A DNA stretch of 40,319 bases from an uncultured Clostridia bacterium. Its GTDB lineage: Bacteria; Bacillota; Clostridia; Christensenellales; UBA1242. Location: the NCBI GenBank assembly GCA_947584415.1, contig CANPWN010000007.1, positions 1 through 40,319 on the forward strand, in the 5' to 3' direction. The translations under genes and the position numbers were made by a program. Shown here one piece after another: positions 32,948 to 40,319 of this stretch; positions within the stretch are counted from its first letter, which is position 1, and every line of letters begins with the position of its first letter. The notes under the pieces are model-generated. The model searched no databases. It had not been told where the DNA came from and worked only from the letters and a program-made list of their open reading frames with translations.

Positions 32948-32976
32948 AGTATATAAAAATTGACAAAAAAAAACAA
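32948..32976 (-). promoter_or_regulatory. Putative valS promoter overlapping the upstream terminator
   Basis: On the minus strand TTGTTT (32976-32971), 17 bases and TATACT (32953-32948) lie partly in the T-tract and 3' arm of the terminator of the preceding gene. The position upstream of valS fits. Confidence 0.35.
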
Positions 32977-32992
32977 GCAAATTTGCTTGTTT
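32965..32992 (-). terminator. Intrinsic terminator after the small membrane protein gene
   Basis: A perfect 22-base palindrome (32971-32992, arms AAACAAGCAAA/TTTGCTTGTTT) is followed on the minus strand by a T run to 32965. Confidence 0.8.
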
Positions 32993-33010
32993 ATGAGTTT
33001 ATACAAAATT

Positions 33011-33262
33011 TTATTGAACAATCATGATGATAAGTGATGCCAATATAACAACAAGTGCAAACGCTTTAAGAATAAGCAAAAGCCTGTCATTTGGCTCAAC
33101 ATTTGCCTTTTTACGAACAAGTTTTGTGATTCTCTTTGCAAAGATGGCGAAGATGATGCCAACAACAAGAAGAACAATTCCTGTGATTACATTTGGTTGT
33201 TTGAGCCTGTCAAGTGGCTGATTGTCAAGAAGCATTGAAATGTTTGATAAAAGTGAAAACAT
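33011..33262 (-). CDS. Small two-helix membrane protein
   Basis: I do not recognise a family. The 83-residue product starts at ATG 33262, behind TTGGAGGG; an in-frame ATG four codons upstream is less well placed. Two hydrophobic helices (about 25-43 and 63-82) flank a strongly basic loop, KRITKLVRKK, giving a hairpin topology. It stands alone between a terminator and a divergent lipoprotein gene. Confidence 0.65.
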   Translation of the reverse strand: MFSLLSNISMLLDNQPLDRLKQPNVITGIVLLVVGIIFAIFAKRITKLVRKKANVEPNDRLLLILKAFALVVILASLIIMIVQ

Positions 33263-33372
33263 ATTTCCCTCCAAAAGATATCTTATTTTATCATGAAATT
33301 ATCCTCTTGTCAACCCCCATTTTCACATAAAATCAATTTTTTTCATACTATGATTGCTGTAAAGGAGGAATA

Positions 33373-34410
33373 ATGAAAAAACTGAAAATCGCTTTAAGCG
33401 TGTTTGTCAGCGTTGTGGTTGCTCTCACAGGTTTGTTGTTTGTCGGCTGCAAGAAAAAAGACTTCACACATATTGTCTTTAATGAAGTGACACACTCAAT
33501 CTTTTACGCCCCTTTTTATGCTGCCATCAATCTTGGATATTTAAAAGACGAAGGGCTTAGCATAAGTCTGACAAATGGTGGCGGGAGCAATGTTTCCATG
33601 ACAGCACTTCTTTCCGGTTCTGCAGATATGATTCTTGCAGGCCCTGAGACAGTTGTTTACACAAACATGGAAGGCGTCAGCGACCAGCCAAAAGTGTTTG
33701 GCCAATTAACTCAAACTGACGGCTCGTTTGTCGTTTCCAAAAAAGGTGCAGATTTTGATATAAATGACCTCGTTGGCGAAACAATCATTGGCGGAAGAGC
33801 CGGCGGCATGCCTGCAATGACACTCGCTTATGCCATAAAACAATGCGCAGGACTTGAACTTGGCACAGGCGAAGGCAAAGTTAACCTAAGAGATAATGTT
33901 GATTTTAACGCAATAGCATCTGAGTTTGAAAATTCAAACGCCGCATTTTGCACTCTGTTTGAACCTAACGCAACAAATCTTGTTAAGGCACACCCAGACA
34001 AATATCATGTTGTCAAATCCGTTGCAGAACTCGTGAACATGGAAAAGATACCTTACACCTGCTTCATTGCAAAGCAAAGTTATCTAAAAGACCATGGTGA
34101 CATTGCGGAGAAATTTTTAAGGGCTGTCAACAGAGCATATCTATATCTCAAGGATTGCTATGAAAATGACCACCTTGAAGACGCTGCGAAGGCGCTCATC
34201 GCTTCCTTTGATGGCATGACACTGCAAGATTTGGAGATTGCTGTTGAGGCATACTATCGCATTGACGCATTTTCAAGTGACATGGTGATGAGTGAAGAAA
34301 GTTTCCAAACTCTCATCAAAATCACTCAGTTTGCTGGCATGACAAATGGCAACACAAACTACAATGAAATTGTGACAAATGAGATTGCAAATCGCGTTTT
34401 GGCAAATTGA
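33373..34410 (+). CDS. NMT1/SsuA-type substrate-binding lipoprotein (orphan)
   Basis: A 345-residue solute receptor of an ABC importer. It has a lipoprotein signal peptide with Cys26 in LLFVGC, then a periplasmic-binding fold. Typical features are HSIFYAPFYAAINLGYLKDE, NGGGSNVSMTALLSGSADM and GGRAGGMPAMT. These are like receptors for nitrate, alkyl-sulfonates, thiamine precursors or riboflavin; the ligand cannot be read off. Importer permease and ATPase genes normally adjoin it, but none is in the window. AAAGGAGG precedes the ATG. The stop TGA is doubled by TAA, and a terminator follows. Confidence 0.88.
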   Translation: MKKLKIALSVFVSVVVALTGLLFVGCKKKDFTHIVFNEVTHSIFYAPFYAAINLGYLKDEGLSISLTNGGGSNVSMTALLSGSADMILAGPETVVYTNMEGVSDQPKVFGQLTQTDGSFVVSKKGADFDINDLVGETIIGGRAGGMPAMTLAYAIKQCAGLELGTGEGKVNLRDNVDFNAIASEFENSNAAFCTLFEPNATNLVKAHPDKYHVVKSVAELVNMEKIPYTCFIAKQSYLKDHGDIAEKFLRAVNRAYLYLKDCYENDHLEDAAKALIASFDGMTLQDLEIAVEAYYRIDAFSSDMVMSEESFQTLIKITQFAGMTNGNTNYNEIVTNEIANRVLAN

Positions 34411-34412
34411 TA

Positions 34413-34438
34413 AAAAAAGCGGATAAAACCGCTTTTTT
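34413..34438 (+). terminator. Intrinsic terminator after the substrate-binding lipoprotein
   Basis: AAAAAAGCGG (34413-34422) pairs with CCGCTTTTTT (34429-34438) around ATAAAA, with T-rich downstream sequence. Confidence 0.88.
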
Positions 34439-34451
34439 CTATATATTCCTT

Positions 34452-34489
34452 GTATTCTGACATAATAGGCACAAAATGTTGTGCCTATT
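34452..34489. repeat. Palindromic repeat element, copy 3 (core plus local hairpin)
   Basis: GTATTCTGACATAATA (34452-34467) differs by one base from the core in copies at 14581 and 21039. Its right part forms its own hairpin, AATAGGCACAA/TTGTGCCTATT (34464-34474 and 34479-34489), overlapping the recX stop. As in the other copies, it sits just after a minus-strand gene. Confidence 0.65.
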
Positions 34490-35108
34490 GTTCATTTTCA
34501 TCAAAGAGTGCCTCATTTAAGGCTTTAAGGATGATTGAACTTTCAAACCCTTTTGATGCAAGATGATTGAAGGCTTTTGCCCTCAATTTTTTGTCGACCG
34601 GCTTATTTTTTAGATACTTTTTTAGCATTGTCAAGCAGCAGTCAAAACTTGCATCATCATCCAAAAGTTCATCAAGTTTTTGAGATACCACTTCCCCGTC
34701 AACACCTTTTTGCATGAGTTCAAATTTAAGTTTTTTCTTGCCTTTTTTGTTTTGATAAGTGCGTATGTAACTTTCGGCGAAGAGTTCATCATTTATGTAA
34801 CCATACTCTTTGAGTTTTTCTATCGCTTCGTCTATGCTCTCATCCAAATAGCCCTTTTCTTTCAGATACTCACGAAGTTGTTTTTCTGTTCGCAAAAATT
34901 TTTCAAGATATGATATTGCCTGCGAAAACGCGGCAATTCTCCCATTTTCAAGTTTGATTGATGTGAGACGCTCTTCGCTTATGTCTTCGCCCGTTTTTAG
35001 TTTTTCTTTAACAAGAATTTCCGCTTGAAGTGTGCAGTTAAAAACGCCGTCAACAAATATGGAATATCTTTCGCCTTTCCCTATCTTTTTTATTTCGGTG
35101 ATTATCAA
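34485..35108 (-). CDS. recX: Regulatory protein RecX
   Basis: RecX modulates RecA filaments. The 207-residue helical protein shows typical RecX segments: TEKQLREYLKEKGY, AIEKLKEYGYINDELFAESY and the GKKKLKFELMQKGV repeat. The start is TTG at 35108, chosen for the GGAGGTG site at good spacing; it overlaps the yigZ stop. recA is not in the window. Last gene of the eno-tyrS-yigZ-recX run. Confidence 0.9.
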   Translation of the reverse strand: MIITEIKKIGKGERYSIFVDGVFNCTLQAEILVKEKLKTGEDISEERLTSIKLENGRIAAFSQAISYLEKFLRTEKQLREYLKEKGYLDESIDEAIEKLKEYGYINDELFAESYIRTYQNKKGKKKLKFELMQKGVDGEVVSQKLDELLDDDASFDCCLTMLKKYLKNKPVDKKLRAKAFNHLASKGFESSIILKALNEALFDENEQ

Positions 35109-35461
35109 TTTTCACCTCCAAGCGCCATGGATGCAGTGCGTGTGTAGGCTCGCACAAGACCGCCCGCGCCAAGTTTTATGCCGCCAAAATATCGAACAAT
35201 TATGACGCCAACATCACTAAGTTTTTTCTTTTTAATAACGCTCAGTATTGGACTTCCGGCAGTGCCACGTGGCTCGCCTGCGTCAGAGCATTTTTCTTCA
35301 AACGGCGAAGAAAAACTATAGGCATAGCAAATGTGGGTTGCCTTTTTGTGATTTTCACTTATCTCTTTCAGCGCCATTTCAAAGTCCAACCTGTTTCCGT
35401 CAATGCGGAAATAATAAAACTTGGACTTATTAACTTCATATAAACCCTGTTTTGTTATCAT
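35105..35461 (-). CDS. YigZ/IMPACT-family protein, short form
   Basis: The UPF0029 domain shares a fold with eukaryotic IMPACT, a translational regulator; bacterial function is poorly known. Residues about 15-110 contain HICYAYSF, DAGEPRGTAGSPIL and VIIVRYFGGIKLGAGGLVRAY, the family signature. At 118 residues it is only the N-terminal domain; the usual C-terminal EF-G-like domain of about 80-90 residues is missing. The ATG overlaps the tyrS stop as ATGA and its TGA overlaps the recX TTG, so translation is coupled on both sides. Confidence 0.9.
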   Translation of the reverse strand: MITKQGLYEVNKSKFYYFRIDGNRLDFEMALKEISENHKKATHICYAYSFSSPFEEKCSDAGEPRGTAGSPILSVIKKKKLSDVGVIIVRYFGGIKLGAGGLVRAYTRTASMALGGEN

Positions 35462-36675
35462 TTTGCAATAACTTTTATAAAACTCTTTTTGCCTTTTTTA
35501 ATGAGCGCGCCGCTTTTGACCATAAAGTCAATTGCCGCAACTTTTTCGCCATCAACACTAACGCCGCCGCCCTCAATCAGCCTTCTTGCTTCGCTTTTTG
35601 ATGAGCAGAGATTTGTTTTTACAAGTGCATCACAGATGTTAAGCGGAAATTCACTTTTTGCAATTTCAACAACTGGGGCATCATCACCGCCATGCGTGAA
35701 GAGATTTTCACTCATCTTTTGTGCCTCTATAGCATCAGCCTCGCCGCGGACAAACTTTGTTATCTCATACGCGAGCGCTTTTTTGGCTTTTACAATGTCC
35801 TCTTTTATGCGAGCGCGAACTTCGTTCATGTTGACATCTGTGAAGAGTGCATACATCATTTCAACGCAGTTGTCCGGCGTTTGATATACTCCCTGATAAA
35901 AGTCATAGGCGGAGATTTTGTCGCGGTCAAGCCAAATTGCGCCGCGTTCGGTCTTGCCCATCTTAATCCCCTCGCTTGTCACAAGCAGTGGATTTGTTGC
36001 ACCAATTATGTTTACATCTGTGCCATTTGCAAAATTGAGTTTGCGTTGAAGTTCAACACCTGCCACAATATTTCCCCACTGGTCAGCACCACCATATTGA
36101 AGTGTGCAGCCATATTTTCTGTTCAAATGCACAAAGTCATACGCTTGCATGAGCATGTAGCCCATTTCAAAGAAAGTCAGCCCACCTTCCTCAATACGCT
36201 TTGCGTAAATTTCATTTGAAAGCATTTTATTGACATTAAAATGCACACCAACTTCGCGCATAAAGTCAATGTAATCATACCCCTTAAACCAGTCGGCGTT
36301 ATTGACAATTATTGCTGGGTTGTCACCATCAAAATTCAAGAAAATTTTGAGCGTGTTTTTGATTTTTTCTATGTTTGAAGCAATAACTTCTTTGCTCATT
36401 ATATTTCGCATCTGCGTTTTGCCTGATGGGTCACCTATGCAAGCCGTTGCACCACCCATGAGCAAAATCACCTTATGCCCAGCCTTTTGAAAACGCCTGA
36501 GAATAAGATATGGCAGGCAGTGGCCAATATGCAAACTGTCCATTGTCGGGTCTGTGCCTTCATAAAGTGTGATAGGCTTGCCGGACTCGAGCGCCTTTTT
36601 AAGACCCTCTTCGTCCGTGCATTGATACAAAAGCCCTCTTTCTTTCAGCGTTTTGTAAAGGTTTTTGTCAGTCAT
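35458..36675 (-). CDS. tyrS: Tyrosyl-tRNA synthetase
   Basis: TyrRS charges tRNA-Tyr. The 405-residue enzyme has HIGH at 49-52 (DSLHIGHCLPY), GDPSGKT, the tyrosine-binding QYGGADQWGNI, the KMSKS-equivalent KMGKT at 238-242, and a C-terminal S4 RNA-binding domain (about 340-405). AAGGAG precedes the ATG, one base after the eno stop. No T-box leader is possible at this spacing, so expression follows eno. Confidence 0.97.
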   Translation of the reverse strand: MTDKNLYKTLKERGLLYQCTDEEGLKKALESGKPITLYEGTDPTMDSLHIGHCLPYLILRRFQKAGHKVILLMGGATACIGDPSGKTQMRNIMSKEVIASNIEKIKNTLKIFLNFDGDNPAIIVNNADWFKGYDYIDFMREVGVHFNVNKMLSNEIYAKRIEEGGLTFFEMGYMLMQAYDFVHLNRKYGCTLQYGGADQWGNIVAGVELQRKLNFANGTDVNIIGATNPLLVTSEGIKMGKTERGAIWLDRDKISAYDFYQGVYQTPDNCVEMMYALFTDVNMNEVRARIKEDIVKAKKALAYEITKFVRGEADAIEAQKMSENLFTHGGDDAPVVEIAKSEFPLNICDALVKTNLCSSKSEARRLIEGGGVSVDGEKVAAIDFMVKSGALIKKGKKSFIKVIAK

Positions 36676-36676
36676 G

Positions 36677-37981
36677 TTAACTCCTTGTTTTTAATGCGTC
36701 TTTGCCTAAGTAAACAGCCTTTTTGCCAAGCTCTTCTTCAATTCGGAGAAGTTGATTGTATTTTGCAACTCTTTCGCTGCGGCATGGCGCTCCAGTCTTG
36801 ATTTGACCACATCCAAGTCCAACAACCAGGTCAGCAATAAAGGTGTCCTCTGTTTCACCACTTCTGTGTGATACAACTGCGCTCATGCCAGCCTTGTTTG
36901 CCATTTTGATGGCGTCAATTGCCTCAGTGAGTGAGCCAATTTGATTTACTTTGACAAGAATTGAGGTTGCAACTTTGTTGTCAATGCCCTTTTTAAGGCG
37001 TTTTGTGTTTGTCACAAACAAATCATCACCAACAAGTTGAATTTTGCCGCCAAGTGTTTTTGTAAGCATCTTCCAGCCTTCCCAATCTTCTTCCGCAAGT
37101 CCGTCCTCAATGGACACAATTGGATATTTTTTAACAAGCGTCTTGTAATAATCCACAAGCTGCTTTGCAGAATAGGTTTCGCCCGTTTTCCAGAAATAAT
37201 AATTTCCCTTTTTGCCAATTTTTTCGGCTTCGTCAAACATCTCTGTTGCCGCAACATCAAGTGCAATTGCAACATCTTTGCCCGCTTTAAAGCCCGCCTT
37301 TGTGATTGCTTCAACAATGAGTTTTAATGCATCTTCATCACTTGAAAGGTTTGGTGCAAAACCACCTTCATCTCCAACCGCAGTTGCAAGTCCTTTGCCT
37401 TTCAGAACACTTTTAAGGCTTTGATAAACAACCGCCGACCACTCAAGTGCCTGTGAGAAGGACTTTGCACCAATTGGCATAATCATAAACTCTTGGCAGT
37501 TGACATTGTTGTCCGCATGCTTGCCACCATTTAAAATATTGAGCATTGGCACAGGTAAAATAGTCTCCTTGCCAAGATATTTGTAAAGACTCTTGCCATC
37601 CGCTTTTGCAGCAGCAACTGCACAAGCAAGACTAACGCCTAAAATTGCATTTGCTCCAAGATGTGCTTTGTTTTCAGTGCCGTCAAGTGCAAGCATGGTC
37701 TTGTCAATGGCCTTTTGGTCATAAACATTCATACCTTGCACTGCTTTGGCAATTTCGCCGTTGACATAGCCAACAGCCTTCAAAACACTCTTGCCATTAA
37801 AATATTTTTTGTCGCCGTCCCTAAGTTCAACCGCCTCAAAAGCGCCTGTTGAAGCCCCTGACGGAACAGATGCACGACCCATAACTCCGTTTTCAAGCGT
37901 AACTTCCACTTCAACCGTTGGAGTTGACCTTGAATCCAAAATTTGTCTTGCATGAATTTTTTTGATTTTAAGTTCCTTCAT
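36677..37981 (-). CDS. eno: Enolase
   Basis: Enolase converts 2-phosphoglycerate to phosphoenolpyruvate in glycolysis. The 434-residue protein is full length. Visible signatures are [14 protein letters not shown], the [13 protein letters not shown] mobile loop, GDEGGFAPN, metal ligands in [21 protein letters not shown] and VGDDLFVTN, and the catalytic [13 protein letters not shown] and [15 protein letters not shown] ribosome site. It heads eno-tyrS-yigZ-recX and is not grouped with other glycolytic genes. Confidence 0.98.
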   Translation of the reverse strand: MKELKIKKIHARQILDSRSTPTVEVEVTLENGVMGRASVPSGASTGAFEAVELRDGDKKYFNGKSVLKAVGYVNGEIAKAVQGMNVYDQKAIDKTMLALDGTENKAHLGANAILGVSLACAVAAAKADGKSLYKYLGKETILPVPMLNILNGGKHADNNVNCQEFMIMPIGAKSFSQALEWSAVVYQSLKSVLKGKGLATAVGDEGGFAPNLSSDEDALKLIVEAITKAGFKAGKDVAIALDVAATEMFDEAEKIGKKGNYYFWKTGETYSAKQLVDYYKTLVKKYPIVSIEDGLAEEDWEGWKMLTKTLGGKIQLVGDDLFVTNTKRLKKGIDNKVATSILVKVNQIGSLTEAIDAIKMANKAGMSAVVSHRSGETEDTFIADLVVGLGCGQIKTGAPCRSERVAKYNQLLRIEEELGKKAVYLGKDALKTRS

Positions 37982-38000
37982 ATTTTCACCTCACCCACAT

Positions 38001-38029
38001 AGTTTAGCAAATTTGCCCGCTAAAACAAA
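38001..38029 (-). promoter_or_regulatory. Putative eno promoter with inverted repeat
   Basis: On the minus strand TTTGTT (38029-38024), 17 bases and TAAACT (38006-38001) are a weak sigma-A match. An inverted repeat TTTAGC/GCTAAA spans the spacer (38003-38024 on plus), a possible operator. The start would be about 15 bases before the eno ATG. Confidence 0.35.
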
Positions 38030-38060
38030 GTGATTTTGAGGTGAAATAAAAATTTGCACA

Positions 38061-38086
38061 AAAAAACTGCCAAACGGCAGTTTTTT
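38061..38086. terminator. Bidirectional terminator upstream of eno
   Basis: AAAAAACTGCC (38061-38071) pairs with GGCAGTTTTTT (38076-38086) around AAAC. It ends the right-edge surface-protein gene before eno. It shares the GCCAAACGGC core with the terminator at 29514. Confidence 0.85.
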
Positions 38087-38133
38087 TATAAGTCGGATAA
38101 AATCAAATATTTTATACTTGCAAATATTTTTGT

Positions 38134-40319
38134 TTACCACGGGGTTGTCGATTCCGTAAAACCATAATCCTTCAATCTTGCCAAAACTTCTGCAGATGTA
38201 TGCATATTTGGAGCTACCCAACTTTCTATCTTATCTAAATTAGAGATATCTCCAATTTTTGCAACTAACGGATGATATGGAAGACCAAGCATAAAATTAT
38301 CATTATATGCCCATGGCATTGTGCCATTAGTAAAATTCCAATAGACTTTACGTGAATCAACAAAAAATGAAGTAAAACCCTCTTTGTCCGCTACACCCAC
38401 AGGAAATTCACCACCAACTTCACCCGAGTCAATACCAAAAAGATAGGTTTCAACAATATCTCCTTTTATACCACTGTTGCTTGTTGTCATTGGAAGCAAA
38501 GTGTTATAAAAGCCATATGCAAATGAAAACATAATGTTTACAGTTGTATAAACACTTTCAATCGCTCCAATAAACGCAGAACAACCTTTAATATTTGGAA
38601 TTGAACTCATCGCATAAATGTCTGGATTTTTTTCAATAAGTGAGCATCTCATAATAGAAACATTATAATTTGTAGCATCAACAATAAAGCCACTTACTAA
38701 ACCCAAGAAAAGAGCAGAACGTTCACAATAGACATTTGCTAATGTGATTTGAGCATAATACATAGTATTTGTAAACACACATCCGCCTATCAATGCACTT
38801 GGGGCTTCCCATGTGCTTGTTCCTATATATAAATTCAAAAAATTAATGTTACCAAGCGACATTCCGGTTGTTCCCCAAATGAAACACGCCATAGGTGCTG
38901 CCTTATCAAATTCAGCCACAGTGCCTTGATATGCAGGAGCATTGTCAATGCAGTTTAAATTGATGATGGAGTGACCTTGTCCGTCAAAATCTCCGCTGAA
39001 ATATTTGATGGCTCTAAAATCAAATTCTAAAGCAGTGCAGTCAATGTCATTGTCAAGATAAAATGTCATATCATAAAAACAATCTAGGCCGTTATAAGAG
39101 TAAGAATAATCCGACATTGCTACCAGGCCAGTGTAATCAGTGATGTGATACGAGCCGTCAGAGGCTTTGTAAATGCCGGGATAATAGTTAATTCCTCCAT
39201 CAAAAGAGAGCTGTGTTTCTCCTGTTTTAGCTGTATACAATAATGTCATTGCAGGACGAACTCCTTTAGTAGTTAGTATATTACCTTCCGAAGTTATTCC
39301 AGAAGAATTAACAGTCCCTACATAATACTTCCAATTGGAAGAATTGGAAGATGTAAATCCTGCTGAACGCAAACAATAATCGGCTGTCCCTTTTCTATAA
39401 TCCGTAGTATTATCATCAAACAGCCACGAATAGTTTGCAATGGCAAAATCTGAAGGTGATGCTTTTAATGAATCTCTTACTTCGTTCCCGTCTCTAACCG
39501 AATGTGAACGCAAATAATAAATGCCATCAGAATCTGTCGCAGGACAAAATGTTTCTGTTGCTTCTGTATAAGATAAAAACCAAACATAATCTTGCGTTGC
39601 AGTTCCTGTTCCATCTTTATATTGACCTGACACATTATTTTTTAATGTTTCATTTTTTATTATTGTATCATAATAAGTAGACAAATTTGAATTTATAGAA
39701 AAAGTGTCTTGCAACCATGAGCGCATATATGAATTTTTCCATGTATTACCTTTTGAGTAGCTCGAACTATACGGCACGCTATCTGTTAAAATAACATCTG
39801 AAATAACTTTTATTTCTTTTGAACTAGAAACATCGTATGGGTTTGTTCCATCAATTATCCACCACTTTATTGGTTCTACTTTAAACCATCTTGTAACATT
39901 AGTGGTGCCAGTACTTGTTCCATCTTTAAAAGTCGCGCTTGTTCCATGAACATCAGTTCCACCTCTTACATATTTTGCTCCACCATAACTATATTCAGTC
40001 CAACTTCTTATAGAAATTGAACCACCTCCAGTTGTATTATTATATTTTGCTATTTGATAAACTTTACCAGTCGTCTGTGCACTATTGATATTAATCCTAG
40101 AATCAGGAACATATGTTTGTGGATATTCCCCAAGATACGTATAGTAATAAGTGTGACCATTTAAATTTTCACTATACCACTTAATATTGCCTCCTATTGG
40201 CCAACCAACCGCTGAGATTGTTGATGGAGTGGAAGAAGTTGAAAAAAGATTTGAGATGTTTGGAAAACAAAATAGTGACAAAACAAAAGCCAAGGCTAAT
40301 GAAAAAGTTGTTTTCAAAA
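38134..40319 (-). CDS. Exported DUF6273/GLUG surface protein, paralogue of the left-edge gene (5' end cut off)
   Basis: The frame runs to the window edge. The TTG at 40317 aligns exactly with an internal TTG (3155) of the left-edge paralogue and could be the true start, or the frame may continue upstream. The signal peptide (KTTFSLALAFVLSLFCFP) is nearly identical between the two. One DUF6273-like module follows (about 45-370: WFKVEPIKWWIIDG, YLRSHSVRD, VRPAMTLLY). Next is a region with GIYKASDGSYHITDYTGL, also found in the paralogue, and FSGDFDGQGH, GLUG-like. The C-terminal segment ending ESTTPW is its own. No anchor motif is visible. Surface or secreted location is inferred; function unknown. 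Confidence 0.8.
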   Translation of the reverse strand, partial: LKTTFSLALAFVLSLFCFPNISNLFSTSSTPSTISAVGWPIGGNIKWYSENLNGHTYYYTYLGEYPQTYVPDSRININSAQTTGKVYQIAKYNNTTGGGSISIRSWTEYSYGGAKYVRGGTDVHGTSATFKDGTSTGTTNVTRWFKVEPIKWWIIDGTNPYDVSSSKEIKVISDVILTDSVPYSSSYSKGNTWKNSYMRSWLQDTFSINSNLSTYYDTIIKNETLKNNVSGQYKDGTGTATQDYVWFLSYTEATETFCPATDSDGIYYLRSHSVRDGNEVRDSLKASPSDFAIANYSWLFDDNTTDYRKGTADYCLRSAGFTSSNSSNWKYYVGTVNSSGITSEGNILTTKGVRPAMTLLYTAKTGETQLSFDGGINYYPGIYKASDGSYHITDYTGLVAMSDYSYSYNGLDCFYDMTFYLDNDIDCTALEFDFRAIKYFSGDFDGQGHSIINLNCIDNAPAYQGTVAEFDKAAPMACFIWGTTGMSLGNINFLNLYIGTSTWEAPSALIGGCVFTNTMYYAQITLANVYCERSALFLGLVSGFIVDATNYNVSIMRCSLIEKNPDIYAMSSIPNIKGCSAFIGAIESVYTTVNIMFSFAYGFYNTLLPMTTSNSGIKGDIVETYLFGIDSGEVGGEFPVGVADKEGFTSFFVDSRKVYWNFTNGTMPWAYNDNFMLGLPYHPLVAKIGDISNLDKIESWVAPNMHTSAEVLARLKDYGFTESTTPW

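Noticed and set aside
32926-33010. T-box leaders upstream of valS, pheS or tyrS
   Set aside because: The available gaps (about 85, 72 and 1 bases) are too short, and no T-box sequence (TGGNACC-type) is visible.
33344-33350. CATACTA before the orphan lipoprotein, identical to the forespore -10 consensus
   Set aside because: No TGAATA-like -35 lies 17-18 bases upstream; the nearest ACATA is only 14 bases away, so sporulation control is not supported.

Overview
The window reads as a chromosomal segment from an AT-rich Gram-positive endospore-former, most likely an uncultured gut-type member of the Clostridia. It carries the spoIIAA-spoIIAB-sigF cassette, spoVAC-spoVAD-spoVAE, spoIVB and a yunB homologue, and it uses strong GGAGG-type ribosome binding sites. 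The class-level placement is inferred from gene content. No rRNA or other diagnostic marker is present, so I do not name a genus.

Layout. The left edge (1-3.3 kb) holds the C-terminus of a tyrosine recombinase, a GC-richer non-coding stretch full of inverted repeats, and a large exported protein with two DUF6273-like domains and a GLUG-like region. An 11-base G tract lies in the 5' end of that gene's reading frame. From 3.5 to 13 kb comes argR-recN-spoIVB, followed by thiI-cysteine desulfurase-pheT-pheS, all on the minus strand. From 13 to 19.3 kb are an RluA-type pseudouridine synthase, yunB, the spoVA genes and the spoIIA operon. A Tyr/Gly/Asn-rich lipoprotein on the opposite strand sits between spoVA and spoIIA.

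From 19.5 to 23 kb are an SDR reductase, an S51-type peptidase, tRNA-Pro(CGG), an ArsP_2-type metal exporter, and a protein built from eleven uninterrupted 17-residue repeats. From 23 to 29.5 kb on the plus strand is an ABC export operon: two half-transporters, the first broken by an in-frame TGA, and a MacB-like fusion. A sugar nucleotidyltransferase follows. From 29.5 to 38 kb are a DUF2238 membrane protein, valS, a small membrane protein, an orphan NMT1-type substrate-binding lipoprotein, and recX-yigZ-tyrS-eno. The right edge is a 5'-truncated paralogue of the left-edge surface protein.

Functional links. ThiI and the desulfurase form a sulfur-transfer pair for tRNA thiolation. The spoIIA genes, SpoIVB, the SpoVA proteins and YunB are a forespore programme. 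TGA is an ordinary stop here: it ends pheT, pheS, the desulfurase, tyrS, spoVAD, yunB and yigZ, mostly at overlaps. The internal TGA of the ABC gene is therefore a lesion or a base error, not a recoded codon.

The signals most worth pursuing are the poly-G tract with tandem out-of-frame start codons in the surface-protein gene, the 17-residue solenoid protein coupled to a metal exporter, a family of near-perfect palindromes placed just after minus-strand genes, and the lipoprotein inside the sporulation cluster with a forespore-like promoter.
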